Shown: positions 1-11,446, counted from the first letter of the stretch. The stretch is DNA of 60,000 nt from Polytrichum commune (GCA_950295325.1 OX485808.1:41627180-41687179); one strand, 5' to 3'. Notes: generated from the letters alone by a model not told the origin. Program-made: numbers and translations.

Positions 1-169
1 TTGCGTTGCATTTGACCGTTGGAAAAAGAACTACCTGAGGCACAATGATATCCAACACACAACTTGTGCTTTTATTTTTATTTTTTTAGGTTAGAAAAAT
101 CTTCACATGGAATCTTTGATCCGACTTTCTCGTCATAAATAACTTGTGTATGGTATACACATACTACTA

Positions 170-327
170 TTAAGCAGTGTGCGTTTGTTCATGTGGGCCC
201 TGAGTATATAACCATGAGGTGTCCCAACATAGTGCAAGGAGACTCATATTAAGTTTGAATGTGCATTGGGTTGGGGCATCCCATGGTTATATTCTTAGGG
301 CCGATATGAATGAGCACACACTACTCA
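170..327. mobile_element. Palindromic MITE, family I, copy 1
   Basis: Two arms of about 57 bp (171-228 and 269-326) are imperfect inverted complements around a 40-bp loop. The outer end reads TAAGCAGTGTGCG and the inner part includes ATATAACCATG. Partial copies lie at 28,160 and 47,404, so this is a dispersed family and not a chance palindrome. No coding capacity. Superfamily is uncertain; the extended termini in the other copies (AACATTATTMA) resemble those of family E. Confidence 0.75.
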
Positions 328-1434
328 AAAATGTTTTGTGTTGCCACTCGCATCTACTAAACAATTTGAACCAAAATGACTTCATGGCATAAATTCGCAT
401 CCACTAAAAGAGGCCATTGTAAGTTTTTTTTTGTTCATATGTTGTTTGGTTGTTGCTTCAAAAGCTTCACGGGGACTACTAAACTTAGATCCGCGTAACT
501 TGACTTAATTTTGATTTCTTGTAAAATATTCCAATCAAAACAAAATACCATTATATATATATAGTAGAAGGGGACATCATTCATTCAAGCTACTTTAAGC
601 ATTTCAACTTTCAATCATATATAAGGTAGCTTCACTTCCAAGGAAACTTGCAGGTGTGGTTTTGGCCGGAGATATGCAGGTGTTGTTTAGTTACTTTTTT
701 GATTAGACACCCCTATGTTTGACTAGTTTGTAGTGCGGTGAAGATCAAAAAACATACACCATAAAGACACACATGCTTAAAAGAGACCGGACTACATCTT
801 CAAATTTGTGTTAACTATTTACACTCCATTGAGGTGCTATGTATTCAATTAAGAATCAACAAACCTATGCTTCCAGTAATCATAACTAAATATGGGCAGG
901 TTTGGCTTTCAATCCAGTTTTCGGTGATGCCTTATTGTAGATTTGCTAATAGAACACAAGTTTTCATCTAAGTGCATATCTAAGTGGTAGAGGTTAAAGA
1001 ACATGAAAATGGAACCGAAAAACACCCACATATACCTTAAGCATCCAACTTGGGTTGGCTAACCAATCGTTGGGTGACATGCCCACATGGCCACCGCTCC
1101 TTTCTTTCACCAACCCACATGAAACGCCATAAATATAAGCTTCATAAAAAACCAAATGGGTGTGAATAGTACACACACACACCGAGTCCCGGGCAAGCAA
1201 CCACGCCACGCGTGCATAATTTATTCCGCACCGAGCTAAGGAGAGCCCCACAACGAGGCCGTATTTTAGTAGGAGTAAGTAGTGGGAGGAAGGAAGGAAG
1301 GTTTGTGGAGCTTGGACACGCTAACTAGCTAGCTTTGACACCACTAGAAGTTGGTAGGACGGCTGCCGGGGCCGGGTGTGGGGTGGAGTGGAGTGGGCGT
1401 GGACCCGCCCACAACCCACAAATTTGGTCTTAGA
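328..1434. other. No recognisable gene or element
   Basis: AT-rich sequence with stops in all frames. The only structure seen is a short GGAA run near 1,290. The short open frames here have no protein-like features. Confidence 0.5.
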
Positions 1435-1830
1435 ATTCAAGGTCATGTGCGGTCCCTCGGACACTTGCCTATGTTTGGGTGGTATATGGTAAGGCTTTTA
1501 CGTAGGAAAGGTCATTTGGAAAGAAGAAGAAAAAAAGAAAAACAGAGGAGAGTATCATGATGACATTGGAGCATGTGTTCAAAAAAATCAACCATTCTCA
1601 GTTCAATAGTGAACATAACATTTTATGGGTCGATGTAACTGCTCGAATAGAATGAGATCCTTCATTTTGGCCTTTTTGTGGCTTTTATATGTCAACTATG
1701 ATTGTGGAAGTTGGAATGGTAATCTTTGAGAATTGCAACCGCTAATCGAATGAGACAATTCCCGATATGATCCAACGACAAGAAAGTTTTTGTGGAGCCG
1801 GAAGTGGCCACAATAGGGCTTCCTAAGGTG
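1435..1830 (+). repeat. Diverged family C fragments
   Basis: The segment near 1,470-1,530 matches the head of family C (TTTGGGTGGTATATGG followed by AAGG). The segment near 1,740-1,820 matches its tail, with the gatccaacgac and gtggagccggaagtggcc motifs also seen at 15.4, 29.5 and 30.2 kb. Probably one old, diverged copy. Confidence 0.5.
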
Positions 1831-1980
1831 GCCTTGTCTCCTTAGCAATTCCAAAGCACGAATATTGTCGATCCAATTTTTTTTAAATGGAGTTAAGACG
1901 CAGAAAGTTTAGGAAATCAAAGTGAAGGTTATTGTTCTTTTGAGTGATGGCATAAACCCTCCAATTGTGATGTAAATTTT

Positions 1981-2095
1981 TGAACCTAGAGATGTGTTTG
2001 TATTTTGAACACATGGTCCAATGTCATTGTAATACATGTCATTTTTGGTGTCCATTTCTAGCTACCAACCTTGCCATACATCAATCACTTATAAG
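1981..2095 (+). repeat. Dispersed repeat M, copy 1
   Basis: Matches 12,497-12,597 in order: GAACCT, ATTTTGA, CACATGGTCCAAT, CATGTC, GGTGTCCATT. Similar but weaker text occurs near 26.3 kb. Non-coding. Confidence 0.5.
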
Positions 2096-2475
2096 GTATG
2101 TGGGTGTTATTCAATTCATTTTTCATGCTCTCCAACTTCTACCGACTAGATTTACACAATAAAAAAAAACTTGTGTTGCATTAGCAAATTTACGATGAAG
2201 CATCACAAAATTGGGTTGAAAATTAGACCTCCCCTTATTCATTTATGGTTAAGTGAAAATTGCATGTTGGTTGATTCTTTAACATAATACAAAGATCCTC
2301 TCAATTATGTTTCATGTTTAGTATGGACTAGTTAATAAACTGTGAAAAGATAATCCAATCTCTTTTGAACATGTATCTTTATGGGGTTTGTTCTTGATCC
2401 AGACCAAACCACACACCAATCAAATATAAGTGTCCGATTAAGAAAAGTAATTGAATAGCACCCGCATAACTCACA
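2090..2475. mobile_element. Non-autonomous TIR element, family L, copy 1
   Basis: The left end (GGTATGTGGGTGTTATTC) is the inverted complement of the right end (gaatagcacccgcata), giving a TIR of several tens of bases that continues into a TTTCTTAA...GGACACTTATATTTG block. The internal right half is the same sequence as the unit of the 220-bp array that follows. Other copies: 21.19, 27.18 and 59.04 kb, plus end fragments at 22.2, 28.3, 35.3 and 59.7 kb. A TA target would fit the flanks but is not proven. Confidence 0.65.
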
Positions 2476-2739
2476 ATAATCCTTTTGGTGGATGGGGGTT
2501 TACGTGAAGTCATGTTGGTTCAAATTGTTTATTTGATGCCAATCATAACAATACTCAACTCCCTGGCTATGTTCCATGAAACCAGGTAATGGGCGACAAT
2601 AATTCTCCTTCAAATCTAAAATTCCCATGGGTAATGGGGAGCACTCAAGTTGTGTACTATAGAATTCTTGATAAACAACTATAATTTACCTTAGATAATC
2701 CCCTCCCTTCAATTCTAGTTATTAAAAAAAATTGCATGT

Positions 2740-4075
2740 CCATTGATACCCTCAGTTGAATACATAAATCCTCCCAATTGTTTTCACTATTGAGTACAAG
2801 CTTGTAAAACGTGAGAAGGCAATCCAAACTCTTTGGAACATGCGTCTTTCATGGTGTTTGTTCTTTGATCCTCACTGAACGACACACACACCAATTGAGT
2901 ATAAGTGTCCGCGTAAGAGAAGTAACTGAATAACAACCGAAATGAAACCCTAGGTTTCCAATTAGGAAAAGTCGACTAAATACATAAATCCGCTGAATTG
3001 TGTTCACTAACGAGTACAAGTTTGTAAAACATGAGAAGGCAATCCAAACTCTTTTGAACAAGTGTCTTTCATGGTGTTTGTTGTTTGATCCTCACCGTAC
3101 GACACACACCGATTGAATATAAATGTCCAGTTAAGAGAAGTAATTGAAATAACACCCGCAACGAAACCCTAGGTGTCCAATGAGGAAAAGTCGGTTGAAT
3201 ACATAAATCCGCCCAATTGTGTTCACTATCGCGTATGAGTTTGTAAGACACGAGAAGGCAATCCAAACCCTTTTGAACACGTGTCTTTCATGATGTTTGT
3301 TCTTTGATCCTCGCTAAACGACACACACACCGATTGAGTATAAGTGTCCGGTCAAGAGAAGAAATTGAATAACACCCGCACTCAAACCGTAGGTGTCCAA
3401 TAAAAAAAAATCAGCTGAATACATAAATCCTCCCAATCGTGTTCACTATCGAGTACAAGCTTGTAAAATGTGGGAAGCCAACCCTCACCCTTTTGAATAC
3501 GTATCTTTCATGGCGTTTGTTCTTTGATCCTCACTAAACGACACACACACCGATTGAGGATAAGTGTCCGGTTAAGAAAAGTAACCAAATAACACCCGCA
3601 CTGAAACCGTAGGTGTCCAATTAAAAAAAATCAGTTGAATACATAAAACCTCCCAATCGTGTTCACTATCGAGTACGAGTTTGTAAAACGCGGGAAGGCA
3701 ATCCAAACCCTTTTGAACACGTATCTTTCACGGTGTTTGTTCTTTGATCCTCACTAAACGACACACACACTGATTGAGGATAAGTGTTCGGTTAAGAAAA
3801 GTAACCGAATAACACCTGCACTGAAACCGTAGGTGTCCAATTAAAAAAAATCAGCTCAATACATAAATCCTCCCAATCGTGTTCACTATTGAGTACAAGC
3901 TGGTAAAATGTGGGAAGGCAACCCTCACCCTTTTGAACACGTGTCTTTCATGGTGTTTGTTCTTTGATCCTCACCGAACGACAAACACACCGATTGAGGA
4001 TAAGTGTCCGGTTAGGTGAAGTAACTGAATAACACCCGCAATGAAGCCGTAGGTGTCCGATTAGGAAAAGTGAGC
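2740..4075 (+). repeat. Tandem array, six units of about 220 bp, derived from family L
   Basis: The landmark GTGTTTGTTCTTTGATCCTC recurs at about 2,851, 3,071, 3,290, 3,510, 3,730 and 3,950, so the period is 219-220 bp. Each unit carries ACACCGATTGAG, AAGTGTCCG, AATAACACCCGCA and TTCACTATCGAGTACAAG. Units 3-6 share changes such as the poly-A run before TCAG and are closer to each other than to units 1-2. Several short open frames in the array are products of the repeat and not genes. Confidence 0.9.
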
Positions 4076-4125
4076 ACATAAGGCCCGCCCGCCTGCAACC
4101 TTAAGAAGCTCTGAGATAGAGAGAG

Positions 4126-4395
4126 GGATATATATATATATATATGTATATGTGTGTATAGGTGTATGTGTCTAGTAATAAGTGAAGCCGACAAGCAAGT
4201 GCGGGAGCGGGTGGCTGCAAGGCCGCTGATTGGCCGCAATGTGGGATCACACCTGTACTTCCCCTTCCGAAGGTTGCAAGCCTTTTTGGGGGCGTTGCTG
4301 TCGGCTGCCTCCTCCTTTCCTTTCACCCTGCTACCTATTCACTCTAAGTAATAGAATTGCTCAAAGAGTGTGTGTGTGTGTCTCTCTCTCTCTGT
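4126..4395. repeat. Simple repeats (TA)n, (GT)n, (CT)n around a short unique stretch
   Basis: A TA/GT tract lies near 4,128-4,165 and a (GT)n-(CT)n junction at 4,368-4,393. The sequence between has no supported feature. Confidence 0.8.
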
Positions 4396-4470
4396 GCCTA
4401 AGCGGTCGAGATTCTAGTGTTTCCAAGTCTATAGATTCTATGGAGTATATTTTATGGGTTTCTGGGCAGT

Positions 4471-4700
4471 GATTGGGGAGATTTTTGGGCATGATCGGTT
4501 GAGATCCTAGTGTTTGCAACTCCAACCGGTTGCGTGTTGACATCCTCCGGTTTTTCTTTATTAAATGGGGTATATTCTTTCATAGATTCCTCTAAAATGA
4601 TCGGTAATTCTCCTGCAGTCTTCAACTTCAACCGGTTATTTCTCAAACTCACCGGTTCATCTGCAACTAAACTGCCGGTTCTCTCTGATCATAGTTTCCG
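4471..4700 (+). repeat. CCGGTT-rich dispersed repeat, family A, copy 1
   Basis: Best-preserved copy. It runs from GGGGAGATTTTTGGGC to CTGCCGGTTCTC and contains CGGTTGAGATCCTAGTG, CCAACCGGTTGC, CTCCGGTTTTTC, TTCAACCGGTT and CACCGGTTCATC. The CCGGTT core occurs every 20-60 bp. Related copies are at 5.0, 9.6 (minus), 24.8, 25.7, 57.9, 58.9, 59.5 and 59.8 kb (minus). Open frames on its minus strand recur in two copies, but only because the DNA is repeated. Confidence 0.85.
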
Positions 4701-4769
4701 GGTATTCACGGCAAGAACGAACACACTCAGTAAGTAAATAACTAAATAAATAAACAGCCAACATCGGGC

Positions 4770-5012
4770 CATCTGACGTGAATTTGAGCCCTACCCTGAT
4801 CAAGTATCTTCTTGATGCAAGTGCGGTTTACTGCCTACCTTGTTGTGGGTGGGTGGGTGGGCTCTTGGCTTCCTACCTACCTACCTAGTTTTTTTCCCCG
4901 TCAAGTAGAGAGAAGATTTCACAATGGGAATCAAACCGCCAACCACTTCATTCGGAAATGGGTACCTCTCCACTATCACATGGTAGTTTGGGGTCGTCTC
5001 GGACCACAAGAA
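4770..5012 (+). repeat. Dispersed repeat K, uninterrupted copy
   Basis: Matches 28,600-28,714 joined to 29,119-29,232 across the whole length: GAATTTGAGCC, AGTATCTTCTTGATG, TTCCTACCTA, CGTCAAG..GAGAGAAGATTTCAC, CTCTCCACTATCAC. In the second copy a 404-bp element interrupts it after CTAG (here at about 4,889), so this copy serves as the empty site. Confidence 0.8.
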
Positions 5013-5020
5013 CACACTAC

Positions 5021-5125
5021 TTATTAGATTCTTCTAAAATGATGGGTAATTTTCCGGAAGTCTTGAACTTCAACCGATGATTTCTCAAACTCGACCGGTT
5101 TATCTGAAACTGCACTGCTTTTGTC
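5021..5125 (+). repeat. Family A repeat, right-half fragment
   Basis: Matches the right half of the 4,471 copy: CTTCTAAAATGAT, GGTAATTTTCC, CTTGAACTTCAACC, TTTCTCAAACTCGACCGG. It ends against a family D element. Confidence 0.75.
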
Positions 5126-5131
5126 TACTTC

Positions 5132-5314
5132 GTGTGGATTATCAATCGGAAGTTGTGTGTTGCTTTAACTTTTCACCGACGTTATCGTTTCTTTACCAGC
5201 TAAGTTATATCATATTCTTCTGTGTGCATACTAACTACCTATGTTATTTGGGTAAAGAACGATCCTCTCGCTAAAACGTTATAGCCATTCGTAACTCCAA
5301 ATGGTAACCCACAC
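5132..5314. mobile_element. Family D MITE (Tc1/mariner-like by ends), copy 1
   Basis: About 183 bp. The right end AACTCCAAATGGTAACCCAC-AC is followed by TA and is an imperfect inverted complement of the left end GTGTGGATTATC. Its interior (AACTAC..TATGTTATTTGGGTAAA) matches the copy at 42,171. The TA flank is seen only on the right. Confidence 0.65.
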
Positions 5315-5489
5315 TAAGTAGACAAAATAGTGTAGCGGTCGGGTCGGGCTCTCTCTCTCTTGCGGCAAAGGCTCTTGCTGCATTAGGTTAGGTGGGGCTA
5401 GGCTATGGTCCTCGTTATTGCCTATCCAGGTGGCACCTGCGTTCATGGGATTGTTTGAAAGCCGACACAAATTCTTAGAATTCGAGCTA

Positions 5490-6215
5490 TTGAAGCGAAG
5501 GCCACACACGTTTAACAATATCAGTTTCAAAATGGAGTTCGGTGGGCCAACGTAAAAAGGATTTCGGCCTTGTCATGTAAACAATCTTGAGGAGTTTGGT
5601 TTCAATGTTTGTTCCTCTTTTTTCTTTTTCTTTGCTTAAAACCATTTGTGATATGAAAACAAAGGTTTAAACCTTACAAAACCATTGTCTTGGATTGGGG
5701 TGGAAAGCATATGATTCTACCCAATAAAAGAGGGATCAAACTTGAAACCAAGCTCCCCAAGGTTAGGCACATGTCGAGGCCGAAATTAGTTTATCTTGGT
5801 TTACTATACCTCATTTTGAAACTTGTGTTTTTGCATGCGCGTGGCTTCCACATGAAGCTCCCACCAACGTTTGAAGGGGAGTCATGTGGAGGCCTCACAA
5901 GTTTGAAAATTGCTAGTTTGAAACGGAGTTTAGTAAGCTAAGGTAAAAATATTTGTGGCCTTGACATGTGCCTAATCTTGGGGAGCTTGGTTTCAAGGTC
6001 GGTCCCTCTTTTAGTCGGGTAGAATCATCCATTTTCAATCCAAGACAAGGGTTTCGTAAGGCTTAAATACCTTCGATTATGATCGGCATTGAAAACGGAC
6101 AAACCTTGAATATAAGCTCCCCAATGTGAGGCGCATATCAAGGCCATAATTCTTTTACCTTGGCTTCGAACTTTGCTTCAAAACCGACACTTTCAAATGT
6201 GTATGACCTCCACAT
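5490..6215. repeat. Alternating inverted-repeat cluster with a 413-bp fold-back
   Basis: The core 5,661-6,073 folds back on itself about a centre near 5,868. The left arm contains CCTTACAAAACCATTGTC, AGCTCCCCAAGGTTAGGCAC and GGCTTCCACATG. The right arm holds their complements (GTGCCTAATCTTGGGGAGCT, CATGTGGAGGC, GACAAGGGTTTCGTAAGG). A further right-type arm lies at 5,490-5,620 and a further left-type arm at 6,100-6,215, so arms alternate R-L-R-L. No protein. Confidence 0.85.
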
Positions 6216-7489
6216 CAATAGAAAAGCTTACACACAAACGCACGGCACATCATGATGTGGCAACACAATGTAGTAAGTTCATATACTGTGACGTGACGTG
6301 ACCAAAGGGGAAGACGAACCAGAAGATGGGAGAAAGACAGTGAAAATGCCATTACCACTGTAAAATTCACAATTTGTTATAATGAATCACACACTAACCC
6401 CTAAATCAGAGTTAGAAACCCCGTATTAGTCTAGTAAACTTAAGTGGGAATGAACCAACAATGAACCTATTATGAACATCTTTTTTTAACTATTATCCCC
6501 CGGTAGGTGTTAGGAAACCAAACCAACATATACGTGTGTAAATCTTAACAACCTCGCTTCAAAAGTTGTTGTCTCTGCTACTTTGATCATCATCATCACC
6601 ACCATAATATCTGTGGATAAGTGAAGTTTCAACAACAATTCGGATCCCACAAACTCATCAACAATCATCAACATTGAAGCTTACAAACCCCGTCACATCA
6701 TGGGACATGAGACTTCCCCCTTCAAATATTCGTGAAACTCCACTGATTCGGTCCATTCAATTAATCTCATCTCATGAGATTTGCCGACACTATAAGGCTG
6801 GCAACCGGATTTCTTTCCCCTTTATGATAAAATGAATTGAACTTCAACATAATATTTTTTTTAAATCATGGCCTTGAGCAGCTCATGTGGCCTATATTTA
6901 GAATTGAGGTCATCACTTTGGGTCTACCAAAGCTTTATTGTTCAAGTCGTTGAGGGAACTACTTGAAGTTGGGACCGGGTCCGAGCGGAGGCTTCCGATT
7001 TACTCCTCCCTTACTTACAAATGGCACTCGGTCTTAATTGTACTAGTGTCAACCAAATGTCATGAAGATTGAGGGACCCATGCACTCCCGTTGATACATT
7101 CGTGACTTAACTTATTAACAACAAGAAGGAGAGAAAAAAGGGAAGGGTTTGTGGCCAATCAAGAGTACTTAATTATTATTTATACACATAGTACGATGGG
7201 AGCTAACGAAAAGGGCATACCTAACTCGGTGTTTTTCATAAAGGCCAAAACTCAATGATAAAGAGAGAGGTATTGACTCACCCGCCGAATGCACATGAAA
7301 CAACCATTAGATTTAATCCAAGCAATGATCGGAGGATGACGTGTCTTGAACATGGATGTAGCCAAATGATTTCACACGAAAAGCGTTCACTTGGCCATCC
7401 TCTCACTTTTAGCTATGCATGCACCCACTTCTCCTAGAGGCTAGGGTGCTTTAAGTAACACACGATTAATAAGTCAGGTGGAATTAGCA
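6216..7489. other. No recognisable gene or element
   Basis: Apparently low-copy AT-rich sequence. A small near-palindrome (GACGTGACGTGACC) sits near 6,291. Nothing protein-like seen. Confidence 0.45.
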
Positions 7490-7575
7490 AATCCAAATCA
7501 AGGTCAAAGCCATTTTCCTTCTAATTTTTTGGAGCTTATGTAGATCATAACCTTTCTTCTTGTTTATCATATACT
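7490..7575 (-). repeat. Family C tail fragment
   Basis: AGCAAATCCAAATCAAGG and TTTTTTGGAGCTTATG match the reverse-oriented copies at 26.15 and 35.66 kb. Confidence 0.5.
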
Positions 7576-8229
7576 ACATCCTTTAACCCAACAAGGTCTT
7601 GATTGGGAGTTGGTCCTTTATACTTTCCATTTGTTGTTTTGCGTACAAAATTAACAATTATGTTCACTTGCGGTGGTTACTTGAAGGCATTGTTTGAGTT
7701 TCAGTGAAGAGCGACAACATGATTCCTTTCAATGAAGGTCAAATTCTTCACATGTCAAAATGAGTTTGACCCTCCATGGACCGACATAGAGTGTTGTGTG
7801 TTTAAACCTCCACAATACCTCCAAGCACGCATCAAAAACTTACCAAACGAAGCCCTCTCATGTAGAGTAAGGTGGGTGGCCTTATTGAGGGTCTTTGGCA
7901 TGTGTTCAACTCTACATAATGTTTTAACTCAGATTTGGAAGCCATCTCATGTAGTTATTTGCAAATCAAGAAGATTGTCTTTCAAAGTTTTAGAATCGAA
8001 GTTGAGATGGAAAAGTTGAAGGGAATCACATTCTTTTTAAGTGATCACATTATGTAACAATCATAGCTACTATTACCTTGCCCCTCTCTATTTCTTAACC
8101 TAACATATTTTTGGACATACCATAAGTGTAATATGTAAGCATGATATGTTCCCAAGTGGTGGATGAGGCCTTGAAGCTCCTTGAAGTTAAGAGATATCTC
8201 AAAAGAAGCAAAGTTGTGATTCTATAATA
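7576..8229. other. No recognisable gene or element
   Basis: A 95-codon frame (7,732-8,019) has no recognisable motif and sits in ordinary AT-rich sequence. Confidence 0.4.
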
Positions 8230-8575
8230 AAGGCCAAGCCGTAGTTAGGGGTTACCAAACCCCCAAAACACTATCATAGGTTACTTGAACTTATTTTACC
8301 AATATATGTTTTAAGTTCATATAATTTGTGCTCACATATGAGGGGTTAAGCAATAGGCTTAAGCTCTACTTGGTCATGCCTTGCCCTTTTGATTCCCTCC
8401 TTATCTGCCCCTTCTTTCATGGGAGACCATAATTTTATCTTGTCCACATTCATCTAGTTTATTATGTGGCTTTCAAACAAGAGCATGAGTTGGATGTCCA
8501 ATTAGTTGAAGGTGCATGATAGGTCCTTCAAGAAATAGCTTCAGAAGTTGAACATGTTTGGACTTTGTATCTTTA
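8230..8575 (+). repeat. Dispersed repeat H, copy 1
   Basis: Aligns in order with 36,135-36,490: GGTTA.C.AACCC, CACTATCATA, GGTTAAGCAA, AATTTTATCTTGTC, CAA.AAGAACA, GGATGTCCAATTAG and AAGGTGCAT. Diverged and non-coding. Confidence 0.5.
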
Positions 8576-8939
8576 ACTACCCTACCCTTAGAAAAGTAAA
8601 CCCCTCACTATCGATAAGGTTTATAACCCTCATGTGTGGCATGACCCTAACTTGTTTAAGATCCCTTTAAGAATTAGATGGTGCGACTTTGTGCTTCCTT
8701 GGTGCATTTTTTATTCCTTGTCGTTAGGTGGGAGAAACATGGTCTCAAGAATGTGATTGATGGGGCCTTCCCAATTTTGTTAACTCTTGAAGGGCTTTTG
8801 AACCTAGAATAATTGATACTCTTCTAGACAAATAGTCAAAGCCCATTCTCATACACTAGTATGGGCCCATGCCGTCCTGAAGTTGTGCACATGTGCATAT
8901 CACACATCACTTAAAATGTGGTCCCCTCACCTTAAGCTC
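8576..8939. other. No recognisable gene or element
   Basis: Ordinary AT-rich sequence without supported features. Confidence 0.4.
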
Positions 8940-9545
8940 ACCTTTTTGGTATGGTAGGCAATCGTGAAGAGCAAGGGGGCGACGGTCACTACCACCACCA
9001 TGTTTTCCGCTATATACTAAATTGACCATGTTAGAAACCACATTAAATTGGATTTGCTAACATGGTCCCTTGACCACTATGATCCACCTGCCTTTTTGAA
9101 ACGGTGGGGAACACCAAAGCAACGATGACTACCACCACCACGTTGATTGTTGTAAATAGATGTGTTTTAGGTGTCATGTTTTCCGCACCTGCCAAAGGAT
9201 TTCTCTTTCATAATTGTTTTTTGAGATATCAATTTTGAAATACAGAGGATCATGTTGGGAGCGCCATTACAAATGAGCAGTGGGGTTGATGGCCACTACC
9301 ATCACCATATTGTCCGCTATATTGTAGATTGATCATGTTAGAAACCACATCAAATTGGATTTGCTAATGTGATCCCCAAACCCCTATGATCCACATGCCT
9401 TTCCAAAATAACAAAAAACGATGTAGCAATGGCGACTACCACCACCACCATCACCACGTTGTTTGTTGTATATAGATGTACTTTTGGTGTCCGTTCTTCC
9501 GCACCCACCCGCCTACCTGCCAAGGTGTCTCTCTCTTTACGATAA
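8940..9545 (+). repeat. Two-unit tandem duplication, period about 307 bp
   Basis: CATGTTAGAAACCACAT followed by AAATTGGATTTGCTAA occurs near 9,027 and 9,334. Each unit also has two ACCACCACC blocks, CTATGATCCAC, TTGTTGTA.ATAGATGT and CCGCACC.GCC. The units differ by many substitutions, so the duplication is old. It abuts a family A copy. Confidence 0.8.
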
Positions 9546-9550
9546 GGGAG

Positions 9551-9762
9551 AACTGACAGTTAGTTATAGATGAACCGGTTGAGTTTGAGAAATAATTGGC
9601 TGAAGTTCAAGACTGCAGGAAAATTACCGATCATTTTAGAAGAATTTATAGAATATACTCCAATTTGATAAAGGAAATCCGGAGGATGTGAACATGTAAC
9701 CGGTTGGACTTGCAAACACTAGGATCTCAACCGGTTATGCCCAAAAAGCTCCCCGATCACTG
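9551..9762 (-). repeat. Family A repeat, reverse orientation
   Basis: Near full-length reverse copy: GATGAACCGGTTGAG, AAATTACCGATCATTTTAG, AATCCGGAGGATG, TAACCGGTTGGAC, CACTAGGATCTCAACC. A CT microsatellite follows at 9,763-9,783. Confidence 0.85.
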
Positions 9763-9783
9763 CTCTCTCTCTCTCTCTCTCTC
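9763..9783. repeat. (CT)n microsatellite
   Basis: About ten CT units directly after the family A copy. Confidence 0.9.
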
Positions 9784-10435
9784 ACAAAAGTTTTGTTGGA
9801 TATTAATTTTTGGAAAGGAGAGGATTTGTGTCGGGAGCGACAGTAGAGATGGGGCCTCGAATGTAGAGTGATTTAGTTAGTACAGTGGCTCATGTATATT
9901 GCTTCCTAGTTCCCGTGAATGTCATGACTTTCCATCCCCTTGTACGTGAATTAGACACCTGGAGGGACTAAGACCTACTTAATTTGCGGCCCAAGTACAT
10001 GAAATCAAAATAAGCATTTCTTGCACTACTCTCTATGTATAGTAGCCTCTAGGGGAGGTACAACACCCACAAACCTCACAAAACTTGCTTATTAAGGTGT
10101 GTGTGTGTGTGTGCCGATTGTGAGCACTTCCATCTAACTTGTATGTGGCCCCTAGTTGTACCCTTAGATTTGTGCGTGAACGGGTGTCAATGTGTAGGAA
10201 AATGTAAAGCCCAAAGAATGCCACAAATTCTTTATGAACGTATTTCAACAACTAATGATCCAAGTTGAAATTCCCTTATTCATTCATTGATTTGGTACAT
10301 GGGTCCCATTTCGGTCTCTACTACAACTCATTCAAGATTCTCAACACTATCCAAATTCAAACATCAAACTACAATCCAAACACCACACAATCTTCTCATG
10401 TGCAGTGAACTATGTGACACTCATTATCTTAAATA
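9784..10435. other. No recognisable gene; one (GT)n tract
   Basis: GT microsatellite at 10,097-10,113. The rest shows no supported structure. Confidence 0.45.
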
Positions 10436-10610
10436 GTGCGTGTTACTATTTGGAGTTACGCAATGCAATAACCCAAGAGTCCACTTTTTATTTACCAAAA
10501 ATCAATAGGTTGTTCAGACGTTATAGAACATAACTGACTTTGCTTGGTCAAATATTACATTCCTCATTGAATAGTTATAGCAATGCGTAACCCCAAATAC
10601 CAACATGCAC
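10436..10610. mobile_element. Family D MITE, copy 2, intact with TA flanks
   Basis: A 175-bp element flanked by TA on both sides (10,434-10,435 and 10,611-10,612). Its 37-bp TIR reads GTGCGTGTTACTATTTGG then AGTTACGCAATGC at the left; the right end is its complement with a few mismatches. No coding capacity. A TA duplication with this size and form is typical of Tc1/mariner-mobilised (Stowaway-like) MITEs. Confidence 0.85.
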
Positions 10611-10844
10611 TAATTGGGATAATCAATGTAGCAAGTCCCCGTCACCTCTGTATATTTGATAGACGTGTGCTTGAAATGGTTACAAAAACCAATTTCTTTG
10701 GGTGGTTTTCGTATGGTTGATTCTTCCCAAAAGGGTCGCGATGAATGAGCGGAGAGGTGACATCTTGGATGAGGTGGTGAATCTACTACTAGATTAGATT
10801 TCAATCCATATTCATAGATTAATCACCTGTCTAATGAAAGAGAA

Positions 10845-11224
10845 CTACGCTAAATATGATATTTAGTGTCATACGGTATTTACGTCACTATGGTAACTTT
10901 TGGATGACACTTCTTATGAATAAGTGAACATATACTATCACAGATGATGGATGCGTTCATCCATTGACCAAAACCCACCTTCTCTTGTGAGCAACTTGTG
11001 ATGTAATATTGTCATGGATGATTGAAATTTGGATGAAAAATCACTTAGTTAGTGACAGTAATTGCAACAATGTAAACTTATAATTCCCCCAAAAGAATCA
11101 CAAGGAATGACAAACGATGTTGGGTTTTAGCATTTTGTGTTGGTGACACTTCACCACGGTTTACAATTAGTATGGAGCAAGACAATCACAATTGGCGACA
11201 CTAAACATCATGTTTATGGTAGTG
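10845..11224 (-). mobile_element. CACTA-like non-autonomous element, family F, copy 1
   Basis: 380 bp. The left end ACTACGCTAAATATGATATT and the right end (complement CACTACCATAAACATG) form a TIR of about 28 bp ending in TTTAGTGTC. The interior (TTGGTGACAC, GTTTACAATTAGTAT, GAGCAAGACAAT) matches, in reverse, the copies at 25.9, 38.1 and 44.3 kb. The terminal CACTA string is the basis of the assignment; a 3-bp target duplication is not clear. Confidence 0.7.
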
Positions 11225-11446
11225 ATAAGGGACCGCAATTGGAACGTCGCAACTTCAATTGCTGTCTTGTTCAAAATGTGTTTGGCGGCACACAACACTA
11301 ACATCATGTGGAAGCTTCACTCCACTCCCACTCCAACGAAACAAGGTCCATGAAGGGGGCTTTCCATGTTGTAGTGCCCTCATGAGCCTAACAAGAGCTC
11401 GCATAAGGTTCTCATGAAGTCTAGTTTGGTTTAATTATTCCTTCGT

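Noticed and set aside
2740-4075. Regular repeats considered as a CRISPR-like array
   Set aside because: Units of 220 bp are repeated over their whole length with no unique spacers, in a eukaryotic context.
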